Positions 1-8,300 of a DNA stretch of 64,000 nucleotides are shown here, one piece after another. Location: the NCBI RefSeq assembly GCF_004959765.1, contig NZ_SJZD01000005.1, positions 49,542-113,541 of the forward strand, given 5' to 3'. Each line of letters starts with the position of its first letter. Position 1 is the first letter of the stretch. The notes under the pieces are model-generated. The model had not been told where the DNA came from, searched no databases, and worked only from the letters and a program-made list of their open reading frames with translations. This stretch comes from Flavobacterium sp. H122. Lineage in GTDB: Bacteria; Bacteroidota; Bacteroidia; Flavobacteriales; Flavobacteriaceae. The position numbers were made by a program, and so were the translations under genes.

Positions 1-1
1 T

Positions 2-334
2 GATAATGAAACAATGTTAGCTATTATTCAGGAACATAAACCAAACGTATTGATAAAACTGGGACGTCGGGTAAAAGGTTTCAAAGAAGATATTTGGTTG
101 TCAAAAAGAAGAGAAATCTTATATGAAGGTAATTATGCTAAATTCTCTCAAGATGACAATCTAAAATCATTCTTAAAGAATACAAATAAAATGATTTTGG
201 CAGAAGCCAGTTCGGTAGATCTGATATGGGGAATTGGTTTCTCAGTAAATGATCTTAACAGATTTGATCAAAACAAATGGAGAGGTTTAAACTTGCTGGG
301 TGAAATTTTAATGGATATTAGAGCGAAAATTTAA
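2..334 (+). CDS. NADAR-family N-glycosidase, 5' end cut by window edge
   Basis: The frame is open from base 2 (D-N-E-T before the first Met), so the start lies left of the window and only the C-terminal part is seen. The remaining 110 residues match the NADAR (YbiA-like) pattern: L-G-R-x-V-K-G-F, E-G-N-Y-A-K-F-S-Q, the A-S-x-V-D-x-I-W-G-I-G block and a final K-W-x-G-L-N-L-L-G. NADAR proteins cleave N-glycosidic bonds; some process riboflavin intermediates and others remove ADP-ribose from guanine bases. Its place beside Rhs toxin remnants suggests an immunity or defence role, but that is inference. Family call firm, role unsure. Confidence 0.8.
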   Translation, partial: DNETMLAIIQEHKPNVLIKLGRRVKGFKEDIWLSKRREILYEGNYAKFSQDDNLKSFLKNTNKMILAEASSVDLIWGIGFSVNDLNRFDQNKWRGLNLLGEILMDIRAKI

Positions 335-486
335 TTGATGTTGAAATCAAAGGAATTAAAATTTCAAAGGATAATACTGATGATACATATCTTAAAGAAA
401 TAAATGCCCAATTCAGACTTGCAGATGATTTAGCAAAAAATAAAGTCAGTTTTGGATATGGAGAAAGAAATCTTTACAGAAACTAA
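331..486 (+). pseudogene. Coding-like tail in a shifted frame after the NADAR gene
   Basis: Directly after the NADAR stop, the next frame stays open for about 51 codons and ends with G-Y-G-E-R-N-L-Y-R-N and TAA. It has no usable start codon. One extra T in the AAAATTTA run at 326-333 would fuse it to the NADAR protein as a C-terminal extension. It is either a frameshifted extension or the remnant of another gene. I do not recognise the sequence. Confidence 0.4.
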
Positions 487-490
487 ACTG

Positions 491-519
491 AAAAAAGATT
501 GCAAATAGCAATCTTTTTT
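491..519 (+). terminator. Rho-independent terminator, bidirectional
   Basis: A perfect 12-bp inverted repeat (AAAAAAGATTGC / GCAATCTTTTTT) with a 5-nt loop, A-rich on one side and T-rich on the other. It follows the NADAR frame and separates it from the Rhs fragment. Confidence 0.85.
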
Positions 520-566
520 ATTTAAAATATGATCGGTTCGCTAATACCCCTTCACAAATCTCCTGA

Positions 567-1556
567 CTCTGGGGTATAATACCAGACGGAAGTTTTGTTT
601 CTTTTGAATATGATGCCTTAGGAAGAAGAATCACTAAAACCAACGGCGAAAACAGTAAACGGTTTCTTTGGGACGGAAACGTTCTTTTGAATGAGTGGGA
701 TTTAGACAAAAAAGACAAGCCCAGTCCTTACTTAAATGATTTCGGGGAACTGATAAATGATGAAACTGAACCCATCAATAATCTGGTTACTTGGGTGTAT
801 GAAGAAAGAACTTTTGTTCCAAGTGCCAAAATACAGGGAGAAGAACGATTCAGCATCATTTCAGATTACATCGGCAGACCCGTACAATGTTATAATGAAA
901 AAGGAGCTCTCGTTTGGGAAACGGATTACGATATTTAGGGAAGATTACGTAATTTGCAGGGGGATAAATCGTTTGTTCCTTTTAGACAATTAGGACAGTA
1001 TGAAGACGAGGAATTAGACGGTCTTTACTATAACAGGTTTAGGTATTATGATGTTAATACAGGATTGTATATAAGTCAAGACCCGATACGATTAAGTGGT
1101 AACAATCCAACTTTTTATGCTTATGTGAATGATTCAAATAGTAGAATTGATCCTTTTGGTCTTTCTGAAATGATTGACCCTAATCTACTAAATTTCTCAC
1201 AAGGATATGTTAATGGTCAGACTGAAGCTTATGAAAAAGCTATGAATGATAGTACTTGGGATTGGAATAGATTTCCCGACACACATCAAACGCCGAGTGC
1301 TATAAGAGTAGTAGAAGTTGATGGACAGCTCGTTTCATTGGATAATAGACGACTATTAGCCGCTCAAAATGCAGGCTTGCCAGAAGTACCAATTGTTAGG
1401 ATAAAACCTGAAGATCCAATGCCTAGAGGAGGAACATATGGGAAAAATTTAAGCAAAAAACTGAATTCAAGGCCAAAGAACAGACCTGATTTACCAAAAA
1501 TTGAATTACCAAAAACAGGATCAAAAACTAAACCAATAGTAATACCTTGTGATTAA
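567..1556 (+). pseudogene. Orphan Rhs core tip with ParB-like toxin tail, interrupted by TAG
   Basis: The frame opens at 567 without a start codon and reads as the end of an Rhs/YD-repeat shell (F-E-Y-D-A-L-G-R-R, F-L-W-D-G-N, then Y-E-D-E-E...Y-Y-N-R-F-R-Y-Y-D, S-Q-D-P-I and the closing D-P-F-G-L at about 1153-1167). An in-frame TAG at 936-938 sits where relatives have Tyr (Y-D-I-Y-G). After D-P-F-G-L a variable tail of about 130 residues carries L-D-N-R-R-L-L-A-A-Q-N-A-G, resembling the ParB/sulfiredoxin fold found in nuclease-type polymorphic toxins. Such orphan tips are usually silent stores for toxin switching. Toxin class is a motif-based guess. Confidence 0.7.
978..1013 (+). repeat. 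Direct repeat in Rhs core, copy 1
   Basis: 36 nt encoding P-F-R-Q-L-G-Q-Y-E-D-E-E; 34 of 36 bases match the copy at 4061-4096. Conserved core just before variable tips is the usual homology used for tip replacement. Confidence 0.8.
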
Positions 1557-1567
1557 AAAAAATAATT

Positions 1568-2032
1568 ATGACGAACAAAATCAATGAGCATTGGCTAAAT
1601 GAAGAATTAATAGGCATAGACTGTGTTCAAAAAAACAATGGGGAAATCATTATTTTAAATTGTTACTCATTTACAAACAACAATGTAAAGCAGAGTTTCG
1701 CAACACCTATTTGTGATACAACAATAGATAGTTTAGAAAAGTATAATTCTGATATTTGGACAAGCTTTGAAGTTTTGTCAAACAGAGTTGAAATTAATAA
1801 TGAATTTATTGTTTTAGGTGGAGAAGGTGCTATGGGGAATGAAGGATTTGTAGCTTGTACAGATATAAATGATAATTTTATTTGGGGAGCATTCTTTACT
1901 AATTCTAATCCATTTTACAAAATTGAAGTTGAAAACAACACTGTATTTGCCTTTTCTTCAAATAATTTATTGTTTAAAATCGATTTATTTAATCCTGAAA
2001 AAATAAGTATCGAAAACAAAGAATGGAGTTAA
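1568..2032 (+). CDS. Candidate immunity protein for the ParB-like Rhs tail
   Basis: 154 residues, no signal peptide or membrane segment. It starts 11 bases after the stop of the preceding Rhs tail, the normal place of the cognate immunity gene. The sequence is acidic and rich in Asn, Ile and Phe, with a G-G-E-G-A-M-G-N-E-G stretch near residues 79-88. I do not recognise the family. The frame is intact, unlike most of its neighbours. The immunity role is inferred from position only. Confidence 0.6.
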   Translation: MTNKINEHWLNEELIGIDCVQKNNGEIIILNCYSFTNNNVKQSFATPICDTTIDSLEKYNSDIWTSFEVLSNRVEINNEFIVLGGEGAMGNEGFVACTDINDNFIWGAFFTNSNPFYKIEVENNTVFAFSSNNLLFKIDLFNPEKISIENKEWS

Positions 2033-2091
2033 AATCATGTTGTCACTGTATCACAAAAATATTTTCATATAGTAACTAAAGGTCGAATCCA

Positions 2092-2420
2092 ATGGAAAAT
2101 TACAATAATGTAACACATCAGGATTACATTAACTTGATTACAGAAAAAAATCTTTAGTTGGAGAAGATAATCTCTTATTTTGGGATTTTTGATGCCTAAA
2201 TTATGTTTTTGAGAAAATAGATTCAAAAAAATAGGATTTTTATTCTGAACTTGAAAATAGTTTAATCTTCTTTGGAAATACAGAAATACTTCTATTAGTT
2301 TAGAAAATCTTTTAAATAATGAAAACATCCAAGCAGTCATTAATTTTGATAATGAGCTTTATGAAGGACTTGATGAATTTGATATAAGTGATAAGGATGT
2401 TCAAGAGTTCATAATTAGGT
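2092..2420 (+). pseudogene. Decayed immunity-type gene
   Basis: An ATG at 2092 opens a 22-codon frame (M-E-N-Y-N-N...) that stops at once. Coding-like sequence continues in other frames; the stretch from about 2270 reads L-E-N-L-L-N-N-E-N-I-Q-A-V then N-F-D-N-E-L-Y-E-G-L-D-E-F-D without a stop until 2557. Several shifts and stops are needed to join these parts, so the gene is broken. The acidic character and position between two toxin tails suggest an immunity protein, but no family is recognised. Confidence 0.45.
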
Positions 2421-2811
2421 GTAGAAAGTATAGTTTCAAATTTAGAAGAAGGAGGAGAAGTTATTATTATGGAATAACAGAAAGGACTGCATTAGTGAGA
2501 GGACAAGATCATATAAATGGAACTAAAACTACTGACCTAAAGTATTTTCAAAAATGAAAGTTTTAACTGAAGGATTAAGTCACGATCAAGCTAGAACAAT
2601 GGAAGCTACTTTAATTAGAAGGAGATTAGCTGAAAGAAGTACAGATTGGAATGCAACTGATTCTATAGAAGACCGATTGAAAAAATCAGGCTTATTAAAT
2701 AAAAATCGTGGTAGAGATATAGATGTACCAGGTAGAAAATTTACAGGAGATATACCTAAACTAGATATACCTAAAAATGTAGAAGGTTTAAAATTCAAAT
2801 GTACAGGATAA
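2421..2811 (+). pseudogene. GIY-YIG-like nuclease toxin tail, frameshifted
   Basis: From 2459 the frame reads S-Y-Y-Y-G-I-T-E-R-T...V-R-G-Q-D-H and hits TGA at 2555-2557. The next frame continues from 2554 with F-Q-K-M...L-S-H-D-Q-A-R-T-M-E-A-T-L-I. Together these give a GIY-YIG layout: Y-Y-G-I-T strand, helix Arg followed by His, and the conserved Glu in E-A-T-L-I. One more A in the A5 run at 2550-2554 would restore the frame; a second shift lies near 2457-2461, where L-E-E-G-G-E precedes Y-Y-Y-G. No Rhs shell is attached, so this is a displaced toxin tail. The nuclease call comes from motifs alone. Confidence 0.55.
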
Positions 2812-2826
2812 AAGAATTTATTAAAT

Positions 2827-3177
2827 ATGAAATATTACAATAGCTTGCCAGAAGGCAATGAAATGGCGTCAATGGAACCAGTTAGATATTTTAATTTGGG
2901 AATTCAACAAATAAATGAAATAGTTGAATGGTTGAAAACAACTAATGAACCTGTTCAACCTATACTAGTTCATTTAGAAGTATTGCTGGTTTTATCAAAA
3001 AGATATCCGCAAAGTGCAGAAGACACATTATATAGAATTAATTTGAAAGAGATAAAAGTAGTATTTCTCGAATGGTTCGAAAGATGTGGTTCAAAAATTC
3101 CGGCTAAGTATAGGCAAGAAGTAAAAGAAAACGGAGAAAACATAATTAAAGAGTTAGAACAATATTGGGTGCCTTAA
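2827..3177 (+). CDS. Tandem paralogue 1, suspected immunity protein
   Basis: 116 residues, soluble, helical in character. It shares with the next frame the opening M-K-x-Y...P-E-G-N-x-M-A, R-Y-F-N-L, a W-L-x-T-x-E/N-E pattern and W-F-E-R-C-G-x-K-I-P near the C terminus. The gene follows the GIY-YIG-like tail by 15 bases, so it may be its immunity gene. I cannot name the family. This copy is intact and ends in E-L-E-Q-Y-W-V-P. Confidence 0.65.
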   Translation: MKYYNSLPEGNEMASMEPVRYFNLGIQQINEIVEWLKTTNEPVQPILVHLEVLLVLSKRYPQSAEDTLYRINLKEIKVVFLEWFERCGSKIPAKYRQEVKENGENIIKELEQYWVP

Positions 3178-3187
3178 AAATAAATAA

Positions 3188-3527
3188 ATGAAAATTTACA
3201 GTACAGCACCAGAAGGAAACCAAATGGCTGATTTAGTGCCGGCACGTTATTTTAATTTGGAAATTAAGCAAATTCAAGAAGCTGAGGAATGGCTTAGAAC
3301 TGCAGAAGAAGCCTATCAGCCTTTATTGGTCCATGTTGACATTTTTGTGTATTTAAGAAAAAAATACCATGAAATGGCAGGCAGAAGAGTTGCAAAATTA
3401 AACAGAGGCCAAATAAAAGATACTTTCAATTCCTGGTTTGAAAGATGCGGAAAAAAAATACCAGCATTTCAGGGACGGTATAAAAGAGTCCGCTAATGCA
3501 TTATTTGCTGAACTAGACAAAATCTAA
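3188..3527 (+). pseudogene. Tandem paralogue 2, frameshifted near the C terminus
   Basis: A diverged copy of the preceding gene, starting 10 bases after it. As read, the frame stops at 3496 after I-P-A-F-Q-G-R-Y-K-R-V-R. Shifting frame near 3471-3476 (AGGGAC) continues D-G-I-K-E-S-A-N-A-L-F-A-E-L-D-K-I to TAA at 3525-3527, which fits the paralogue's length and helical end. A truncated protein could still be made. Tandem duplicates of this kind are common among immunity genes. Confidence 0.6.
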
Positions 3528-3547
3528 CTCTCATTTCTACTATCAAA

Positions 3548-3897
3548 ATGGACACTACTAATTTAGCAGAATCAATCCATCCTTTTTTTGGACAGAGCAT
3601 GAAAACAGTATGTCGGCATGCTTATATGTCGGGGAATACAAAACGGAAATTTTCCAAACAAGAGAAGAAGAAGGTTTTGAAGGAAATGGTTATGACTGGG
3701 CTTCTCTGGCAAAAGTTTTCTTGGAAGAGCAAAAACCTGAGTTTATTGATGTGGTCAAATTTGACCCCGAAGACAGTATGTTTTGTACTTATTCTCATGA
3801 TACCGAAGCATTAAAAACATTTATTGTTTCATTTAAAGAAGCCTGTGAGAATGAAAATTTAATACAGGATTTGTTCTCAAGAGCAATATTAGATTAG
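3548..3897 (+). pseudogene. Imm51-family immunity protein, frameshifted in a T7 run
   Basis: The ATG at 3548 opens a frame reading ...S-I-H-P-F-F; the real sequence then continues one frame over as W-T-E-H-E-N-S-M-S-A-C-L-Y-V-G-E-Y through G-N-G-Y-D-W-A-S-L, D-P-E-D-S-M-F-C and L-F-S-R-A-I-L-D, ending at 3897. This matches the Imm51 family. One extra T in the T7 run at 3583-3589 restores a protein of about 116 residues. Alternatively a shorter protein could start at an internal codon near 3610. No toxin gene is directly upstream now, so it is an orphan immunity gene. Confidence 0.7.
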
Positions 3898-3918
3898 TAA
3901 CTAAGATAAATAATTATT

Positions 3919-3954
3919 AAAGCTGTCTGGGAATAATTTTCGGGCAGCTTTTTT
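3919..3954 (+). terminator. Rho-independent terminator after the Imm51 remnant
   Basis: AAAGCTG...CAGCTTT stem extended by G-U and G-C pairs (about 11 bp) around an AT-rich loop, followed by a T6 run. It lies 22 bases after the Imm51 stop. Confidence 0.75.
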
Positions 3955-4021
3955 AGTAAGATTTATTAGTAAAAACAAATCGTTCTAATCAGGATACAAA
4001 TGTTTTCTATTTATTTATAGG

Positions 4022-4586
4022 AATTCTATTGCTCGAATTCAGGGCGAAAGACAGTTTCTCCCTTTCAGACAATTAGGACAGTATGAAGATGAGGAAACTG
4101 AGCTTTATTATAGATTTAGATATTACTCAGCTGAGACAGGATGCTATCTAAGCCAGAATCCGATTGGGTTAAAATCAGGTGAGCCTAACTTTTATTCCTA
4201 TATATTTGATAGTAATAGTTGGATTGATATATTTGGATTAGTTGGTGAAGATATAGATTTGGGTAAATACCTTAAGTATCTAACAGGAACAGGACCACCA
4301 GTAGGAATGGAAAGACCAGATGCACATCATATAGTTTTTAAGAATGGGCGTGCTAATCAACAAGCTATTCTTGCTGAAAGTAAAGGTATTTAGAAAAATA
4401 TGGAATAGATTGGTTAAAAGGAAAAGAAAATTTAGTTTGGGCACCTTATAAACATCATAGTAAAGAAGCAGCACAAAAAGTTCTTGATGCTCTAAAAGAA
4501 GCAGATAAAAAGGAACAAAAGAAGCTATTATTGAAGCTTTAAAAACAATGGGAGAAAAATTTGCTAACGGTACAATTTGCAGTTAA
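4022..4586 (+). pseudogene. Orphan Rhs tip with AHH (HNH/endonuclease VII-type) toxin tail, two frameshifts
   Basis: No start codon is seen. The Rhs part (F-L-P-F-R-Q-L-G-Q-Y-E-D-E-E, L-Y-Y-R-F-R-Y-Y-S) parallels the fragment at 567. It has drifted at consensus positions (S-Q-N-P-I for S-Q-D-P-I; D-I-F-G-L for D-P-F-G-L). The tail holds D-A-H-H-I-V-F-K-N-G, then W-L-K-G-K-E-N-L-V-W-A-P and H-H-S-K-E, matching the AHH branch of HNH nucleases. The frame breaks at 4391 (one T missing in ATTTAG) and at 4507-4511 (one A missing), after which E-A-I-I-E-A-L runs to TAA at 4584-4586. Both shifts are single-base losses. Confidence 0.75.
4061..4096 (+). repeat. Direct repeat in Rhs core, copy 2
   Basis: Same 36-nt segment as 978-1013 with two differences. 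The two copies lie about 3.1 kb apart in the same orientation and flank the decayed toxin and immunity genes. Confidence 0.8.
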
Positions 4587-5120
4587 ATGAAAAATTTAAA
4601 TTTAAATCAATTTCAAGAAATCCTAAAAATAGGAACAATAAAAATTTTAAAAAATATTTTTGAAACTGTAGGAAAAAATAATATTAATGGATTTTGCTTA
4701 TACTCAGATTCTGACGCATCAAGTATATCAGCCGCATATAATACAAAAGAGCATCTAGTAAAAAAATGTACTGCTGATCCTGATGAAGATTTTGAATATT
4801 TCAAATGGTATCCAGCAGAATGGAAAGAAGAAGGCCTTCCAAGTGTTGAATTAGATACTTTAAGTAAAATGCTTTTCGAGATTTCTACTTCGGATAATCT
4901 TTCTTTTGTAGAATATAGAAAAGAGATATTTTCTGCTATTTTAAATACATTATTACAACTTAAAGAAGAAAATCTATTTTTAGATTTAAGAGATGATTTT
5001 ATCTTAGTTTTTTATGCATCCGATTATTTTGTTGCTTCTGAAGAAATAGAATGGATTAAAAAATTAAATTCAACTGATAAATCAAATGAATTTGAAAACT
5101 GGAGGAACAAATCTTTATAA
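4587..5120 (+). CDS. DUF4303-like immunity protein
   Basis: 177 residues, soluble. The segment G-F-C-L-Y-S-D-S-D-A-S-S-I-S-A-A-Y-N (about residues 35-52) and F-K-W-Y-P-A-E-W resemble DUF4303 proteins, often encoded beside nuclease toxins. The ATG follows the AHH tail's TAA with no gap, the normal toxin-immunity arrangement. The frame is intact although its toxin is broken, as expected if immunity is kept longer than the toxin. Family call moderate; target AHH nuclease is inferred from position. Confidence 0.65.
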   Translation: MKNLNLNQFQEILKIGTIKILKNIFETVGKNNINGFCLYSDSDASSISAAYNTKEHLVKKCTADPDEDFEYFKWYPAEWKEEGLPSVELDTLSKMLFEISTSDNLSFVEYRKEIFSAILNTLLQLKEENLFLDLRDDFILVFYASDYFVASEEIEWIKKLNSTDKSNEFENWRNKSL

Positions 5121-5263
5121 TCCCTAAATGGGAAATGTTTTGTATTTGCTCAAAGAAAAAAATATTCTTGATTGAAAAAGGATGTAAAAAAGAAGTTCTA
5201 ATTTTTTTGATTTAAAACCAATGATAATTTCATTGTTTTTTATTCAATAATAAATTAAAAGAA

Positions 5264-5285
5264 AAGCCCTGAAAATTCAGGGCTT
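5264..5285 (-). terminator. Terminator of the M4 peptidase gene
   Basis: A perfect 10-bp inverted repeat (AAGCCCTGAA / TTCAGGGCTT). On the - strand it is followed by a T-rich tract. It lies 20 bases beyond the peptidase stop. Confidence 0.8.
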
Positions 5286-5304
5286 ACATTACATAATCAT
5301 TTAA

Positions 5305-8300
5305 TTATTCTTTGATAATTCTTCTTGCTTCTTTTTTGCCGGCACTTTCAACATTTAAGATATAAACTCCCGATGACAGATTATTTAAATCAATCTGTCT
5401 ATTAAAAGAAACTCCATTAGAATCAAATGATTTCTTAAATACCAAAAGTCCTCTTAAATCAAATACCTCCACATTTACTTTTTCAGAAGAAGAAAGCACT
5501 AAATTAAATGAACCGTTAGAAGGGTTAGGATAAACTTTAAATTCATCAAATGAATTTTGAGCATTGCCCAATGTTCCTTGAATAACAAAATTATCTATAA
5601 ATACGCCTTCAGCATTAGCCGCATCATCAGACACAAAAGTAAATCTGAAAATTGCATTAGACGGAGATGACAATGAAGACAATGAATGTGAATAGGTTCT
5701 TTTATTACCATTCATTCCGTTTCCATCTGTTGGTGCTGTAGCATAGTAACCAGTCCATTGCTTACCTATACAATTAAGACATGCTTCATTTGTATTAGAA
5801 GGGTCTGGCATTCTATTACTATTGTACCAGTTAGGGTCACTCATTGTTCCTAAAACATTCCAGTTAGTTCCATTGTTCGTTGAATATTCAAAATAAATTA
5901 TATCCCAGTTAGATTCTAAATCAAATGCCATATCAAAACTCACAATTGGATTTGACACACTTGATAAATTATAACATTGAGAAACTAAATAAGAAGTAGT
6001 TTTATCAGGATAATTTCCAGTTAATTTCGTAGCATAACCTGGTGAATTTCCAGTAGCTGTAGAAGTTAACAATGTTTTATTGATTGGACCTCTTTCCCAA
6101 ACAGTATTAGATTTTCCAGTTGAATCAACAGAAACCAATACATCTGAAGCCGCATTGAAATTATTTACAGTATTTACTGCTCCTGAATCATTAACTAAAA
6201 TCACCAAAGATTTTGTATTGTTAGTAGATACTCCATCACCTGAAGTTGTAGTGTTAACGTTAAGAACATGATATCCTCTTGTCAATCCGCTTACAGGAAT
6301 ATTTTGAACTGCTTGAGAACAGTTTGCTAAATTACCAGTCCAATTAATTGTCGAATTTGCTCCTCCATCAATATTATAAGTAATTGTAACTGCAGTTAAA
6401 TTTGCAGTACCTCCATTCTCAATAACAATAGAAGGGCTATAAGTAGCACCACAAGAAACATTCGCATTTCCTCCTGTTAAAGATTTAAGAGCCACATCAT
6501 TTGTAGGTGCTACAAAAGCTCCGCCAACATTAACCGCATACCATGCATTAGTTACAGCCATCACTTCGGGACTTGTTGCACAATATAATGAACTTGCCAC
6601 AGCAATAGTAGCATTTCTTGCATCCATAAACGTTGAATTTGGAGTTAAATAATCTCTTTCCGCATAATATGCTATTTGAGAAGACTTTGTCATTCCAATT
6701 CCTGTAACATTATACGCATAAGGGGAAGGAGCATCATTTGTTCCTGATTTACCAGCCGTTACAATATAAAACCAGTGATTTAAAACTCCACTATTTGTAT
6801 GAACTCCACAATTGTCATTTCCTGTAGGACCTCCTTTAGGAGTACATGTACCATCATCAGCTGTTGTAACATAATAAGTACCTTTAAAAGTATCAGGTTG
6901 TGATTTACTTCTTGGATAACTCATTGAACGAAGATAACCGCTAGTTGTAATATCTTCACCCATTTTCCAAACCGCAGCAGTACCAGGAGATGCAGTATCA
7001 ACAGGAGCATTCAAATTCCCATTTTTAGCATATTGTTCAATACAAGTCCCCCAAATATCTGAAAATCCTTCATTTAAAGCTCCTGATTGATGTTGGTAGG
7101 CTAAATTAGAAGTATAAGTACAAACTGCATGCCCTATTTCATGTCCACAAACATCAACTGAAGTTAAAGGTCCATTAAAATATGAATATCCATCTCCATA
7201 AGACATAACACTACCGTCCCAATAGGCATTATCCATACCTCTGTTAGGTGGTGTAGGTTCATCATCAAAATGGACATAACTTTTAATTTGTGCTCCATTA
7301 TCATCATAACTGTTTCTGTTAAATATATTTTTCCAGAAATCATATGTTACCATAGCTCCCCAATGTGCATCTAAAGCAGCATTATCTTTAGTGGATGATC
7401 CAGAAGTATAGTTACCATCATTCCAAATGTTATCAGAATCAGTAAAATTAGTGCTTGGATAAGTATCAGTCTTGCCCGAATTATATGTCACAATACCATT
7501 CCCTCTGGTATTATCCAATAAAATATATTTACCGGATCCAACATCAAAAGTAGTTTCAATATTTTTTGTACCGTTATAACGAGTTGCAGCAGTTCCAGTC
7601 AAAAGAAAATTTGAAGTATTATTTAAAATAATGTTTTCAACTTTCTTTCCTGTTTCTTCAATCTCATTTTTAGTGATGGGTTTATTTGTCGCATGCTTAA
7701 TTAAAGGATTTGAATACAATAACACTCCAGTATTTGCGTCAATATACATTTCATCGCGAGACACTGGTTGCAATGCATACACATCAAATTTGTAAGCTAA
7801 ACGCAATTCACCAGTTTTTACATTCGGAAATATTACAAGTTCACCTTTGGGTTTAGAATAGTCCATCACTTTGGATTTTTCTTGATCTTCCCATAGATAT
7901 TTTTGAGCTTGTTTGTATTGCAAAGCATAATCAAGAGCTTTTGCTACAGATAGTTTAGGATTTAAATCAAGATTTTTAGCATTGTAAAGCTCAGCATTTA
8001 CATTTTCTACTAAACCGTTTTTAGAATGTGTGATAATTGTACCAAATTCTACTTTTAATCCTTTGTAAAATTGTTGGTGCCTTTGATGGGTAAAACCTGA
8101 AAAGTCTGAGGTTTCAGTTTTAACCTCAAACTGGTTGTTTTTATCCAAACCATACTTTTTACCCATTTCTTCGATTGCTTTCTCTCTGGAAAGTCCTTTT
8201 TCCAAACGTAATGTTCTCTGAAATTCTTTTTCAGAATTGTATTTGACATTTTCTTGCCCATGCGTTTCAAACGCAATTAAAGCAAAAACAGAAAAAAGTT

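Noticed and set aside
4613..4804. Reverse-strand frame in the DUF4303 gene
   Set aside because: Shadow of the + strand gene: no homology, no start context, and the + frame matches a known family.
567..5120. Insertion sequence remnants as cause of the toxin-region decay
   Set aside because: No transposase fragment or terminal inverted repeats found; lesions are point changes and single-base losses.
5261..5290. CRISPR-like repeats in the gaps
   Set aside because: Only simple terminators and degenerate spacer repeats were seen; no regular repeat-spacer pattern anywhere in the window.
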